Source: Bradyrhizobium sp. C9
GTDB taxonomy: Bacteria; Pseudomonadota; Alphaproteobacteria; Rhizobiales; Xanthobacteraceae
Assembly (NCBI RefSeq): GCF_002532045.1
Contig: NZ_NWTG01000017.1
Location: forward strand, 1 to 64,000
Direction of reading: 5' to 3'
DNA length: 64,000 nt
Shown: positions 1 to 9,305 of the stretch, in pieces
Numbering within the stretch: the stretch's first letter is position 1
How the letters are laid out: each line of letters opens with the position of its first letter
Notes under the pieces: model-generated
What the model was told of the DNA's origin: nothing
The model's database searches: none
Seen by the model: the letters and a program-made list of their open reading frames with translations, nothing else
Program-made: the position numbers and the translations under genes

Positions 1-356
<356 letters not shown>

Positions 357-401
357 CTGAATTTTTCCTTGGAATGGTTTGCCTGGGGAGGGAGGAGGCG
401 C

Positions 402-716
402 TTAGGCCGCCTTCTTCTTGGAAGCGGGGACGTCGAGCACGCCCATGATGTCGCTTTCCTTCATGATCAGCAGGTCTTCACCGTCGATCTTGACCTCGGT
501 GCCGGACCACTTGCCGAACAGGACGCGGTCGCCGACCTTGAGGTCGATCGGGATCAGCTTGCCGGCTTCGTCGCGGCCGCCCGGGCCAACGGCGATGACT
601 TCGCCCTGCGAGGGCTTTTCCTTGGCACTGTCCGGAATGATGATGCCGCCAGCAGTCTTCTCTTCGGCGTCGATACGCTTGACCACGACGCGGTCGTGAA
701 GCGGACGGAATTTCAT
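402..716 (-). CDS. groES: GroES co-chaperonin (10 kDa)
   Basis: Heptameric lid of the GroEL folding chamber. The 104-residue product has the full family length and shows MKFRPLHDRVVVKR at the N-terminus, the mobile-loop segment EEKTAGGIIIPDSAKEKP (about residues 17-34) and the conserved LIMKESDIMGVLD near the end; the Lys/Ala tail is typical of alphaproteobacterial GroES. AAGGAGG lies 7 bases before the ATG. First gene of the groESL operon, with a degenerate CIRCE element 35-61 bp upstream, so heat-shock control by HrcA is likely. Confidence 0.97.
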   Translation of the reverse strand: MKFRPLHDRVVVKRIDAEEKTAGGIIIPDSAKEKPSQGEVIAVGPGGRDEAGKLIPIDLKVGDRVLFGKWSGTEVKIDGEDLLIMKESDIMGVLDVPASKKKAA

Positions 717-750
717 GCGATCCTCCTTGGCTTTTTGTGATTATTGCTGG

Positions 751-777
751 TTGGCAGTCGCAATGAGCGAGTGCTCA
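751..777. promoter_or_regulatory. CIRCE element (HrcA operator) upstream of groESL
   Basis: Inverted repeat TTGGCAGTC-N9-GAGTGCTCA. The CIRCE consensus is TTAGCACTC-N9-GAGTGCTAA; here the arms carry two and one mismatches and the spacer is exactly 9. It sits 35 bp before the groES start. Known role of the site: binding of the HrcA repressor, released on heat shock. The mismatches may mean weaker repression. Confidence 0.75.
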
Positions 778-1008
778 CCACTTCTGACATAAGTCTGTGA
801 CACTCCGGCGCAAGGGCTTCGACCCATGTCGCCTGTTCGCCCTTGGTGTCTGAACCGTGCCCCTCACTTTGGCGCGGTTGTTTTTGGGGGAGATCGGACG
901 TGGCTGCGGCATACTAAATCGACGCACCAACGCGGAAGTAGGTCCTAGTCCAGTACAGGCCCAATATGCTTTGATGTGCCGGTTGGGACTGAGACGCATG
1001 GGTGGCTG

Positions 1009-1305
1009 ATGTACATCTTCATTAGAAAGTACACCAAGGTTCGTTCGGTTGCGGATGCTGCTCGCCGCGCCAAAAGCGGCATCGGTCAGATCCTAAGGGA
1101 ATCGCCCGGATTCATATCTTATTACGTATTGGATGGGGGCGATGGCGTCGGTGTCGCTGTGATGATATTCGAGGACCACGAAAGCGCCAATGCTGCGAAC
1201 GATAAAGTGCTGGATTTCGTTCAAGCAAGCCTGCATGACCTTAACCTTGGAGACCCCGAAATCATCGCCGGGGAAGTTTTGGTGAAGATAGAATCTGATG
1301 CGTAA
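1009..1305 (+). CDS. Small ABM-like (dimeric alpha/beta barrel) protein
   Basis: 98-residue product from the ATG at 1009 (an in-frame ATG at 976 would add 11 residues without a family match). The pattern YIFIRKY, then RESPGFISYYVLDGGDGVGVAV, then IFEDHESANAANDKV resembles antibiotic-biosynthesis-monooxygenase-like ferredoxin-fold barrels, in which a short strand, a helix and a FEDxxSAxxA segment recur. Such proteins are small cytosolic dimers; the substrate cannot be named. It stands alone between divergent groESL and remnant IS sequence. No clear Shine-Dalgarno sequence decides the start. Confidence 0.6.
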   Translation: MYIFIRKYTKVRSVADAARRAKSGIGQILRESPGFISYYVLDGGDGVGVAVMIFEDHESANAANDKVLDFVQASLHDLNLGDPEIIAGEVLVKIESDA

Positions 1306-1401
1306 GTCTTTCGCGTGTCGGTTGTCGCGGGAGGACCGGACTTCTCCGTATGCGATCCTCTACCGCCGCTCGTGACCCGAGGCGACAGCCGGGAGGCCGA
1401 T

Positions 1402-1614
1402 TTATTGGTGCAAACGACGCATTCTTTGAAGCGACGCTCGTCGGCCGTAGGGGAGGCCTAAGAGGCGGCGGGAGTTCACAAACCTGTCGATCGACCGGAG
1501 AAAGTGGTCGGTAGGGACGTGTCTTTTGACCAAGAACTCATAAGACAATGCAGCCTGTTCCTCCGTCCCGTCGACGTAAAAGTTGACCCGGAAACGGCGA
1601 CGGTCGACCGGCAT
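1402..1614 (-). pseudogene. IS1182/IS5-type transposase N-terminal remnant
   Basis: The peptide EEQAALSYEFLVKRHVPTDH followed by FLRSIDRFV (about 1500-1590) matches the characteristic beginning of IS1182-like transposases (QAALFYEFSLE-HVP-DH-LRSIDRFVDLS). After that the frame loses resemblance, so only a stub of the element remains. No terminal inverted repeat was found. Confidence 0.45.
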
Positions 1615-1771
1615 GGCCAGTTCTGTTGCGGAGGTGACAACATAGGCGGGTGGGGCAGCGTCGGCCCGTCCAGCTGCGTTCCGCCGAACTCGAGCTCCCG
1701 GTCCGGTCGTGCAGGACCGCGATCGCGGTATAAAAGGATCGCCGCTCCGTCCGCGGCTGTCCCGGACTGCT

Positions 1772-2758
1772 TCACCTGTTCCAGCGCTCTTCCAACCTAG
1801 GGCGTCCTATCCATGCCCTGTTCAGGCATCGGGTTGTCCAACTCAGCTGCGGCGTTCCCTGCAGTCGCGCTTGAGCTTCCTGGTATGGGCCGACGTAGCG
1901 AAGCTGGGTCGGTATTTTGGGATAGATGCGACGTATTCGTGCAACGGCACGCTCTGCGGCCTTCCTGTCGCGCTCGTCAAAGGCAAATCCGAAGCCGGTG
2001 CGCAATCGGTCCGGTAGCAGCTCGGCACTCAGCGTTTGATACCAGCGCGGCGGCCGCAACCATGGTCGCCCACCGGCGAAGATCTCTCGGGCCACCTCGC
2101 GCGCGACGGTGCTGACGGACAATGTATCCGATTGCATCATCGCCGCGGTGTAGGCGGCGAACGCGTCCCAATCCGTCGGCAAGTCGCTCGACGTCAGCCC
2201 GAACAATGCCCCAAACAGCCGGCTCTCGGCCCAATAGCGCTCGCGCTCTTCGACCGTGAACGGAGGCAGGATCAGGTCGTGGGCGGCCAGAGCGGTGTCG
2301 ACGAGGGTCGCGTGAACCCAGCGCAACGCTGCGACCTCGTTGGCGCGGTAGGGCGAGCCGCTCGCGAACGGACCGATTGCTTCGGGCAGGCGGCCGACGA
2401 TCATGGTGTGGCGGTGGTGCAGGAGCCGGGCAGCGGTAAGGGCCGCATCGAGCGAGCCGAACACCATCGTAAACACTACGTCAAAGGTTCGATGGAAGCG
2501 ACCGATCGGATCCGCGAAGGTTCGCGAGTGATCGGCCACGGCGGCGGCGACCCAGGGATGCGCCAGCTGAAGCAGCAAGGCACGACCGGCGCCCAAAAAG
2601 GTGACGGCTTCTCGGTCGATCCGCCAGGTCATTGACCCTGGACCAAAAACGCCCTCGACCGGTCCGGCGGCCTGAGCCCAGACGAAATCAAGAGCGAGCT
2701 CAAGGTCGCTTTCGGAGACCAAATGCGTACCTTCCGAAGCAGACGGGGGGCATACCAT
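1772..2758 (-). CDS. Oxygenase MpaB family protein (DUF2236)
   Basis: 328-residue protein of the MpaB/latex-clearing-protein-like DUF2236 family. Visible family features: an N-terminal VFGPGSMTWRIDREAV followed by LLLQLAHPWVAAAVADHS (about residues 37-77), then RFHRTFDVVFTMVFGS and LRWVHATLVDTALAAHD, carrying the HxxT/RWVH histidines that in characterised relatives ligate a b-type haem. The substrate is unknown. It is a single gene, convergent with the remnant to its left and 180 bp from the acyl-CoA dehydrogenase gene on the same strand, so the two could be co-expressed. An upstream start extension is not excluded. Confidence 0.85.
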   Translation of the reverse strand: MVCPPSASEGTHLVSESDLELALDFVWAQAAGPVEGVFGPGSMTWRIDREAVTFLGAGRALLLQLAHPWVAAAVADHSRTFADPIGRFHRTFDVVFTMVFGSLDAALTAARLLHHRHTMIVGRLPEAIGPFASGSPYRANEVAALRWVHATLVDTALAAHDLILPPFTVEERERYWAESRLFGALFGLTSSDLPTDWDAFAAYTAAMMQSDTLSVSTVAREVAREIFAGGRPWLRPPRWYQTLSAELLPDRLRTGFGFAFDERDRKAAERAVARIRRIYPKIPTQLRYVGPYQEAQARLQGTPQLSWTTRCLNRAWIGRPRLEERWNR

Positions 2759-2938
2759 TGGTCCGTGTAGTCTATCGCAATTCAGTAAGCCATAGCTCTC
2801 TCAACGTTGACGCATGATGTCCACCCGCGCGGAATACGGGGCCTGACATTTGGTCGCACCCCATGCGGGTAGGACTGAGCCGGGTGCAGCGGCTGCTACG
2901 GCTCCGTTTGCTGAAGAAACTGCCCGCCGCCGCCGTCT

Positions 2939-4528
2939 TTAGACATACTGCTCCAATTTGAGGTAATCGTCTGTGAGGACAGGTGAGCGGATGGAAGAAG
3001 CTGCGTCTTGAAGAAAGGCATTCAGAGTCCGACTAGCGCGAATGCGGCCTTCGAAACATAGGCGCGCCGGCGCGCGAGTGCGAAGAGTTGCGAATTCGGA
3101 ACTGACCAGGTCAGCGGCGGCTGCGGCACAATCTGAGGCGCAGGAGCAACCAGCAGACATGACAGCTTGTGCCAGTCCTAGTGTGGTGAGCCAGCCCGCA
3201 TAGATTAGCACCGCACCGTCTGTCTCGTTGAGCCCAGAGAGTTCCTCAATTGCAGCAGCATGGACTGGCGCCGCACCAAGAGACAGAAAAAGATCGGCTA
3301 TTTCGTCACGTGTGGCTCTAGAGAGAAGGCAGCGGCCGAGATGTGATAGGAGCGTCTCGGTCGGACCTTCGAAGATACGGAGAATGCGGGCGTCTCGATA
3401 GATTTTAGCGACAGGCGTTCCCTCATCGTATCCACGGCCCCCCAACAGTTGGACACATTGATCAGCGACGAGGCCGCACCACTCCGACGACAAAACCTTC
3501 GTTGCCGATGCAAGGTGGACGTTAGGCGCGCCCTGCGCTGAGACAAGTCGGCAGGAGGCATCCAGCATTGCCTTCACTACTTCGCGCCGGAGTACCATCT
3601 GCCCAAATAACTGCTCGATATAGCTATTCTCAATCATCCGCAGCTTACCGAGTCGACGATGGCTTGCATAAGAGGCTGCAACCTGGATAGCGCGCTCAAG
3701 GGCTCCAAGACCCATTGCCGCCACACCGATACGCCCGCGGTTCATGCTAGATGCTGCTGCTCCCCAGCCGTCTTGATCGCGAGAGAGCACGTAAGCGCTC
3801 GGCACCTCGACATCTTGGAACTCCAGAGTATTTTGGATAATGCCACGCAAACCCAGTGTGCGATGCTCGTGGGTGACCTTTAGACCCGGAGCCTGCCTAT
3901 CAACTAATACACCAACGAGCCGACCTTTCGCATCTGGACCAGAGGCTCGGGCAAAGCAAACGATCCAGCGAGCCCAGTCAGCGAGGCCAATCCAGATTTT
4001 GCGGCCAGCGATGCGAACTCTATCTTCGTGCATAAAAGCCGAAGCCTCTATATGCCGCGGGGCAGAGCCAGCTCCAGGCTCTGTCAAAGCGAAAGCGCAA
4101 AGGTCGCCGCGTGTTGCGCCCCACATGACCTGCCTTTGTTCAGGGACGTGCGGCGCCGCTTCGATGCAGGGCAAGGCCAGGAAGTTATGGATGACGAGGG
4201 TAGAGGCAGCCGAGATATCAAAGGATGCGGTGGCGGAGATGAGGTCGATTGCCTCTTGCAGGGGAAGAGCTAATCCGCCGTGCTCTGCTTGTGTAGTGAG
4301 CCCGAACAGTCCATGCCTTGCAAATATGCTGTGTAGGGTGGGAGGGAATGCCCGACGGTCATCCGCATCTGCGAAATTCAACTGACTCAAGTCATCGATT
4401 AAACTGGAATATAGTGTAGGTGCAGCACCTTCAGCTGTACGTTCCTGCGACTCCGCGAGTAGCGGGTAAGATTCAGTGTACATAGCCATTAAGCCGTAAT
4501 GATTGAATGCGCTCTTCATGCCAATCAT
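2939..4528 (-). CDS. Acyl-CoA dehydrogenase family protein
   Basis: 529-residue flavoprotein-type dehydrogenase, longer than the usual ~385 because of a C-terminal extension of about 110 residues. Core motifs: AFALTEPGAGSAPRHI (FAD/substrate loop, ~145-160), NRGRIGVAAMGLGALERAI, and QLLGGRGYDEGTPVAKIYRD then RILRIFEGPTET, where the Glu of FEGPTE is at the position of the catalytic base. The family oxidises acyl-CoA thioesters to enoyl-CoA with electrons passed to ETF; the substrate here cannot be told. ACGGGG precedes the ATG at 4528; MKSAF at 4519 is an alternative start. Confidence 0.88.
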   Translation of the reverse strand: MIGMKSAFNHYGLMAMYTESYPLLAESQERTAEGAAPTLYSSLIDDLSQLNFADADDRRAFPPTLHSIFARHGLFGLTTQAEHGGLALPLQEAIDLISATASFDISAASTLVIHNFLALPCIEAAPHVPEQRQVMWGATRGDLCAFALTEPGAGSAPRHIEASAFMHEDRVRIAGRKIWIGLADWARWIVCFARASGPDAKGRLVGVLVDRQAPGLKVTHEHRTLGLRGIIQNTLEFQDVEVPSAYVLSRDQDGWGAAASSMNRGRIGVAAMGLGALERAIQVAASYASHRRLGKLRMIENSYIEQLFGQMVLRREVVKAMLDASCRLVSAQGAPNVHLASATKVLSSEWCGLVADQCVQLLGGRGYDEGTPVAKIYRDARILRIFEGPTETLLSHLGRCLLSRATRDEIADLFLSLGAAPVHAAAIEELSGLNETDGAVLIYAGWLTTLGLAQAVMSAGCSCASDCAAAAADLVSSEFATLRTRAPARLCFEGRIRASRTLNAFLQDAASSIRSPVLTDDYLKLEQYV

Positions 4529-4589
4529 CCCCGTGGCTAGCTCGATTACACGTTGGTATATTGGGATACTGTCGTAGTATACACGAGTC

Positions 4590-5010
4590 TCAAAAGCGGA
4601 TGGCTTTCAAACTTTGGACTTCCAGAAAGATGCTTTGCTTGCTGCTGGCATCAAATCCGATCAGCTGACCGGGCTTCCGGCCGCCGCGATGATCGGCCGG
4701 CGCTGGCGGCTTGCCTGAAGGCGCTGCGCCCGGGCGACATCCTGGTGGTGTGGAAGCTGGATCGGCTTGGTCGCGATCTGCGCCATGTCGTCAATGCCGT
4801 TCACGACCTGGGCAAGCGCGGCATCGGCTTCCGCGTCCTGTGTGGGTCAGGGTTCAGCAATCGACACCACGACCCCCAGCGGCAAGTTTAATTTCGGCAT
4901 ATTCGCGGCGCTTGCGGAGCTTGAGCGCGACCTGATCTCCGAGCGCACGCGCGCCGGGCGGCTTCGGCCCGCGCCCGCGGCCGGAAAGGGGGAACGCAAG
5001 TTCAGGGTGA
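4590..5010 (+). pseudogene. Serine recombinase (Tn3-type resolvase) pseudogene
   Basis: Three reading frames must be joined to read the protein: LDFQKDALLAAGI (~4610-4655), DRPALAACLKALRPGDILVV then WKLDRLGRDL (~4690-4790), and IDTTTPSGKFNFGIFAALAE then LERDLISERT (~4860-4950). These are the conserved resolvase core around the DRLGR motif and the EFERDLI-ERT helix. The N-terminal catalytic Ser region and the C-terminal HTH are not recognisable. It has at least two frameshifts and is certainly inactive; it marks a former transposon or integron-like insertion. Confidence 0.8.
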
Positions 5011-5560
5011 TTCCGGCGAAGGTGCGAGTGGCCCAGGCTCGGATGGCTAACTGCAGTTTAAGATAGTCTAATCGGGCGGGCTTGCTCGCAGCCAAACGCT
5101 AGGAATCCGGAATCCGATGCCCTGAACTGCTATCTGTGGTTCGGCAAGCTCTTCGGGAAAGCAGGATCTGCAGAGACGATTGATGGGGGCGGTCAGAACA
5201 GCATGGAGCGACGATGCGGATAAAATTCCGCTGAGACCAGGATCTAAGTCAGGCCAAGCGCTTTCAAGACGATATATGCGAGTTCAATCGATCGGTTGCG
5301 AAGGGAAAGATCGACACTTGGTCACGCCGACTTCGCCGCTTGTCATGTGAAGTCCAATGAACGGCGCGGCTCACGCCCGGGTTCTGTAGGTCTTTGCGGA
5401 ACAGGGGTATACCCGTGGTGCCGCCTGCTGAGGCTGAGCACGCGTCGACGCGGTTTACTCTCCTGGTTCTTTCGCGGCGGAGCGCAGTTTGTGGTTCCCA
5501 CCGGTGGAAGTGGCAGTGAGGGGATTCGATAAGATACCGCGTCCGTTTCGGCCTCGATTG
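5011..5560. other. No gene recognised
   Basis: Between the resolvase remnant and the secreted-protein gene. Open frames here (for example 5296-5532) show no family pattern and no Shine-Dalgarno sequence; probably transposon debris. Confidence 0.5.
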
Positions 5561-6283
5561 TCAGAAGATCAATCCGCGTCGATCTAGGCCGCGCTCGGGG
5601 ACTAGGTACATTGAATTCCTAGAGCTATTCACCAACCGTTCGGACATGTCGCACTCGCCGATCGGTCGGCAGGTGTGCAGCACCTCTACCTTGTCGTCTT
5701 GGCAGTCTGGGCAGGGGTCCTTCATTGGAGGTGCGGAAACTGTCGACTGTTGCACGAGACTGTTTGGATCGCTTTCGGAACGCTCCTTTAGCAGCGTGAA
5801 TGCGCGCTCCTGGTCTGCCTGATCTTCCGAAATAAGGAGAGGGTAGATCGTCGTATACACGTCCTGGGGAACCATCACCTCGCCCACGCCAGGTACGTCG
5901 ATGACTGCGGGTGCCGTCAGTCCAGCAAGCGCCGGGATGCTTATCGTACGCCCGTGAAGCCTCACGAACCGCTCTGGGGCTCGGCGCGTCGGATTAGCGT
6001 AGACCGGATTGCGTGGCACATAGATTGGCCGATAGGCGCTCGGCCTTCTGTACAGGCTAGGAGCGACATACCTAGGATGAGCGAAGTGCACCTTAGGTGC
6101 GTAGACCCGCGCCGTTGGTGCAGCCCGGTAGGCGGGCGCGTATCGCACCGCAGGAGCCGCCCGATACGAACCGCCGGACCTTATGCCGCCACCGGTGGAA
6201 TGGCTCCCGCCGGCTCTCGCAAAACATGGTGTTGAGGCTACCGCCGCGGACAGCGCCGCGGCGACCAGCAAAAACCTTTTCAT
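5561..6283 (-). CDS. Secreted/periplasmic hypothetical protein
   Basis: About 240 residues from MKRFLLVAAALSAAVASTPCFA, a clear Sec signal peptide with an AxA-type cleavage site; for this reason the ATG at 6283 is preferred over one 30 bp upstream, and CAGGAC precedes it. The mature part begins with a low-complexity Gly/Ser and Arg/Pro/Ala/Tyr-rich stretch (RAGGSHSTGGG, then YRAAPAVRYAPAYRAAP), followed by a more ordered segment (VIDVPGVGEVMVPQDVYTTI) and a Cys-rich end with DPCPDCQDDK and CRPIGEC. No known domain was recognised. The tail could bind metal through its five cysteines; that is inference only. Confidence 0.65.
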   Translation of the reverse strand: MKRFLLVAAALSAAVASTPCFARAGGSHSTGGGIRSGGSYRAAPAVRYAPAYRAAPTARVYAPKVHFAHPRYVAPSLYRRPSAYRPIYVPRNPVYANPTRRAPERFVRLHGRTISIPALAGLTAPAVIDVPGVGEVMVPQDVYTTIYPLLISEDQADQERAFTLLKERSESDPNSLVQQSTVSAPPMKDPCPDCQDDKVEVLHTCRPIGECDMSERLVNSSRNSMYLVPERGLDRRGLIF

Positions 6284-6528
6284 ATCAATCGTCCTGAAAA
6301 CAGCTTTTCTCAAAGCGCGACAATGTTCCGCAGCCTGCGGGCGAGTTCAAGTGGCTATTTGGTCTTAGCGTTTAGCCCAAGCTCAACCGGCCGGCGCATG
6401 GCCGCGGGGCGACCAGGCACCGGCTTGATGAGGGGGGCCGCGCGAGGACGTATCTCCCGGCGTCCTGCTAAAGCCGCCGCCTCAGAAGCCGCCGAGCCGC
6501 GCGTCTGAAAGAGGCACCCACGCCAATA

Positions 6529-6714
6529 TCAACTCTGACTTTCCGCGCCGCGATTCAGTTCACGATTAATGCGATCCTTGACCCGACGGACCGCAAGAAG
6601 CTGCAATCGCGTTTGGGTCTTGCCACTAATCGTCTTACCATCGATCTTGAAACTGTAGCGCCATTCGCCCGGCAATGCTTCCCGAATGCTGAATTGCACG
6701 CCTCTGTGTTGCAT
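6529..6714 (-). CDS. Small hypothetical protein
   Basis: 61 residues beginning MQHRGVQFSIREALPGEWRY and containing SFKIDGKTISGKTQTRLQ. The start looks like a short beta-meander typical of small Bradyrhizobium proteins of unknown function, followed by a basic helix. A GGGGTTG stretch lies upstream of the ATG. Function unknown; it could be non-coding. Confidence 0.45.
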   Translation of the reverse strand: MQHRGVQFSIREALPGEWRYSFKIDGKTISGKTQTRLQLLAVRRVKDRINRELNRGAESQS

Positions 6715-6770
6715 AAACTACTTCAACCCCAATAACACGCGTTGCTTCTGTCCGGCTTCACGTCCGTCGA

Positions 6771-7004
6771 GTGCAGATCTATGATTCCTCGATCATGAAG
6801 ACGTTGTTAGATACCGAAGAGGACCGCCGGTCCTACGGGACCGGCGGCCAAGTCAAGGGAGGAAACGCCCGTGAGGGCAGCGGTAGCAAGACCTACCGCA
6901 CGGCACCGCCAATCTCTTGGCGGATCTCGAATAAGCGTCCTTGCGGCCAGACTACAGATGACCCGCCCCTCCATCGAATGGAGGTCGTGTGAAGAGGTCT
7001 GCGC
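6771..7004 (+). ncRNA. Candidate structured RNA, ~234 nt, unknown family
   Basis: Five consecutive hairpins enclosed by a possible long-range stem. Closing stem: 6771-6779 with 6996-7004 (9 pairs, two G-U). Hairpins: 6824-6847 (10 perfect pairs, C-UACG-G tetraloop, the very stable UNCG class), 6867-6878 (GCCC-GUGA-GGGC, a GNRA tetraloop), 6880-6899 (7 pairs), 6906-6923 (7 pairs, loop UCUC) and 6968-6984 (7 pairs). The UNCG and GNRA loops exist only on the + strand, which fixes the likely direction. It does not match RNase P, SRP, 6S, tmRNA or the riboswitches I know. An open frame through it has no protein-like pattern. No promoter or T-run terminator was identified. Confidence 0.5.
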
Positions 7005-7213
7005 AAATGCAGGCCCCAAGTAATTCAATTGAGACTGCACGAAAAGAAAAACTTGAGTACGGGGCGTACCAACCGAGCTCTTTCGTGCCTTCTTGTCACA
7101 TCTTCACAAGGTCAGTGCAGGCTCGCACAACGTTGCGCCGAACTGGTTCATCAAGGCGCAGCTCGCCATTTCAGTTCTGCGAATTAGCTATCAGCCGCGA
7201 TAAAGTCTCCAAT

Positions 7214-7798
7214 TCAAGCTCGGAAACTGTCTGCCAATCGCAAGAAATTCTTGAGCAGCACGTCACCTTGTTCCGAAAGGACGGACTCCGGATGAAACTG
7301 TACGCCATAGGTTGGGTGATGCCGATGGGCCAAGGCCATAATCTCCCCTTCGCTTGACCGGGCGGTCACCTTGAGATGCGGTATGTCTGGCTCATCAAGT
7401 TCGACCGCCAGAGAATGGTAACGCCCCACAGAAAGTGGAGACGGGAGTTGTTTGAACAAGTCTCGGCCGTCATGGGTTATGTGTGAGGCGCGGCCGTGCA
7501 TGGGACAACGTGCACGTACGACGCGTCCGCCGAAGGCGCTCGCAATACACTGGTGCCCAAGGCAGATGCCGAGAATTGGAACACGACCTGAAAGCTGGCG
7601 GACGACGACGGTGGATATGCCGGCCTCGGTGGGCGTGCAGGGACCAGGAGAGATGACGATTGCGCGCGGCTTGAGCGCGACAAGGCTGGTGAAGCTGACG
7701 GCGTCGTTCCGGACCACTTCCGTCTCTGCATCAAGCTTGCGGAAATAGCGCGCGATATTGAACACGAAGGAGTCGTAATTGTCGATGATGAGAATCAA
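7214..7798 (-). CDS. pabA: Glutamine amidotransferase, PabA/TrpG type
   Basis: 194-residue class I glutamine amidotransferase that supplies ammonia to a chorismate-using partner. Motifs: DNYDSFVFNIARYF at the start, ISPGPCTPTEAG, the nucleophile Cys79 in GICLGHQCIA, and the His/Glu pair in VQFHPES (~165-171). Length is normal for PabA/TrpG. The ATG overlaps the end of the upstream pabB gene by 4 bp (ATGA), so the two are translationally coupled. Because the partner has the PabB signature, aminodeoxychorismate synthesis (folate/p-aminobenzoate) is the more likely role than tryptophan, although such subunits can be shared. Confidence 0.88.
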   Translation of the reverse strand: MILIIDNYDSFVFNIARYFRKLDAETEVVRNDAVSFTSLVALKPRAIVISPGPCTPTEAGISTVVVRQLSGRVPILGICLGHQCIASAFGGRVVRARCPMHGRASHITHDGRDLFKQLPSPLSVGRYHSLAVELDEPDIPHLKVTARSSEGEIMALAHRHHPTYGVQFHPESVLSEQGDVLLKNFLRLADSFRA

Positions 7799-9210
7799 AA
7801 TGCACCAGACACATCGGCACCAAAGGCGTCGAAGATCCGCTGTGCCTTGGCAAGCGTCTCGTCATATTCGGCTTCAGGATTCGACATCGCCGTTATTCCG
7901 CCGCCTGCATGAAACACGGCCAAGTCGTCGTCGATCATCACAGTGCGAATCGCAATGTTGGTGTCCATGTGTCCATTGAATCCGATGAAGCCGATCGCCC
8001 CGCAATAGACCTCTCGAGCCACTCCCTCGATGTCCGCAATGATTTCCATTGCCCGCACCTTTGGAGCACCGGTCACGGAGCCGCCCGGAAAACAGGCGCG
8101 AAGCAGACTGACAGCGTCCTGGCCCGCAGCAAGCGTGCCTCTGACGATCGAGACGAGGTGGTGCACTGAAGCATAGGATTCGAGGTTGCACAGTGCCGCA
8201 ACCTCGACCGAATGGTCTGTACAAGCTCGTGACAGATCGTTGCGCAACAGATCGACGATCATGGTGTTTTCGGCGCGGTCCTTTTCGGATCCGACAAGCA
8301 GTTCGGCGCGGCGCTGATCTTCCTCTGGATCAGCGGAGCGTGCGATTGTGCCCTTGATGGGCCGCGCTTCGACAACCTGCCGACCGTCAAGTTTCAGAAA
8401 TCGCTCAGGGGAGCTTGATGCAATCGTCAGCTTGTCGTAGCACAAAAGTGCTGCAAAGGGCGCCGGGTTCAATGACCGGAGCTGGCAATAGAAGGTGAGC
8501 GGGTCGAACAGGGGCGACACCCTGGCACTGAAACGTTGCGCGATGTTCGCCTGGAATATCTCCCCCGCCAGAATCAACTCAATGACGCGCTGGACCGCAG
8601 TTATGAAGCCCTTACGGCTAAAGTTTGAATGCCATGCGCCGGCCTTACTAGGGATTATGATCCGCGGCAACCTTGGCCTGGCAAGCAACGCTTCAAACTC
8701 GTCGGCGCGACGACGCGCACGCTCGGTTCGGCGAGCGAGGTTCTGTTCCGGCCATCCGGTCGAGACGATCCAGCACCTGTGGTTCTGGTGATCGAAGCTG
8801 ACCACCACATCATAGAAATGCAGCATCGATTGGGGCAACCGGAGACCGGGAATTGACGGCGCCGGCAGTCGCTCCAGAGTTCGGTTCAGATCGTAAGCAA
8901 AGAAACCCGCAGCGCCGCCCTGGAACGGTGGGAGATCGGGGTCATGCGCTTCTCGGTATCTGGCGAGCAGGTCGCGTAGGGCCACCCATGGATCGCCCGT
9001 AAGGGCCTTTCCATTCCAACTTGCCTGTCCATCGGCGACCAAAAAGGTGCTGAACGGCTCGCAGGTCAAATATGAGTAACGCCCAAGCAGCTCATGCCCT
9101 GCCGCGCTATCGAGAAAAGTAAGCTGCGGCCGCTGCGCGAGGCATCGCAGGGCTTTGACAGGCTCGATCCAATGCAACTCGCGGACGTGCATAGGGCTAT
9201 TGGCTACCAC
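7795..9210 (-). CDS. pabB: Aminodeoxychorismate synthase component I
   Basis: 471 residues with the chorismate-binding enzyme fold: FQANIAQRFSARV, ASSSPERFLKLDGRQVVEAR followed by PIKGTIARS, SEKDRAENTMIVDLLRNDLS, FPGGSVTGAPKVRAMEII, and YCGAIGFIGFNGHMDTNIAI. The Lys in PIKGT is the residue that distinguishes PabB from anthranilate synthase TrpE (PIAGT), so the expected product is 4-amino-4-deoxychorismate. It is the middle gene of a three-gene minus-strand operon (Dabb protein, pabB, pabA). There is no fused lyase domain; no pabC was seen nearby. The extra copy in an accessory region may serve a secondary metabolite or symbiotic need; that is inference. Confidence 0.88.
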   Translation of the reverse strand: MVANSPMHVRELHWIEPVKALRCLAQRPQLTFLDSAAGHELLGRYSYLTCEPFSTFLVADGQASWNGKALTGDPWVALRDLLARYREAHDPDLPPFQGGAAGFFAYDLNRTLERLPAPSIPGLRLPQSMLHFYDVVVSFDHQNHRCWIVSTGWPEQNLARRTERARRRADEFEALLARPRLPRIIIPSKAGAWHSNFSRKGFITAVQRVIELILAGEIFQANIAQRFSARVSPLFDPLTFYCQLRSLNPAPFAALLCYDKLTIASSSPERFLKLDGRQVVEARPIKGTIARSADPEEDQRRAELLVGSEKDRAENTMIVDLLRNDLSRACTDHSVEVAALCNLESYASVHHLVSIVRGTLAAGQDAVSLLRACFPGGSVTGAPKVRAMEIIADIEGVAREVYCGAIGFIGFNGHMDTNIAIRTVMIDDDLAVFHAGGGITAMSNPEAEYDETLAKAQRIFDAFGADVSGAF

Positions 9211-9305
9211 GACCAGCCGGATGTGTAGCCGGCTCCGATCTTGGTCGCGTCGCGAACAAGTTATTTCCGTCCGGCACGTACAAAGACTCGAGGCTGACCA
9301 TCAAG

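Noticed and set aside
2036..2635. 199-residue + strand open frame
   Set aside because: Exactly antisense to the MpaB-family gene; Arg/Gly/Gln-rich composition of a shadow frame.
6016..6033. Sigma-54-like TGGCAC on the + strand
   Set aside because: No GC at the -12 position and it lies inside a coding region on the opposite strand.
6783..6992. Small protein encoded by the hairpin-rich region
   Set aside because: The open frame follows the stems and has no protein-like pattern; RNA structure explains the sequence better.
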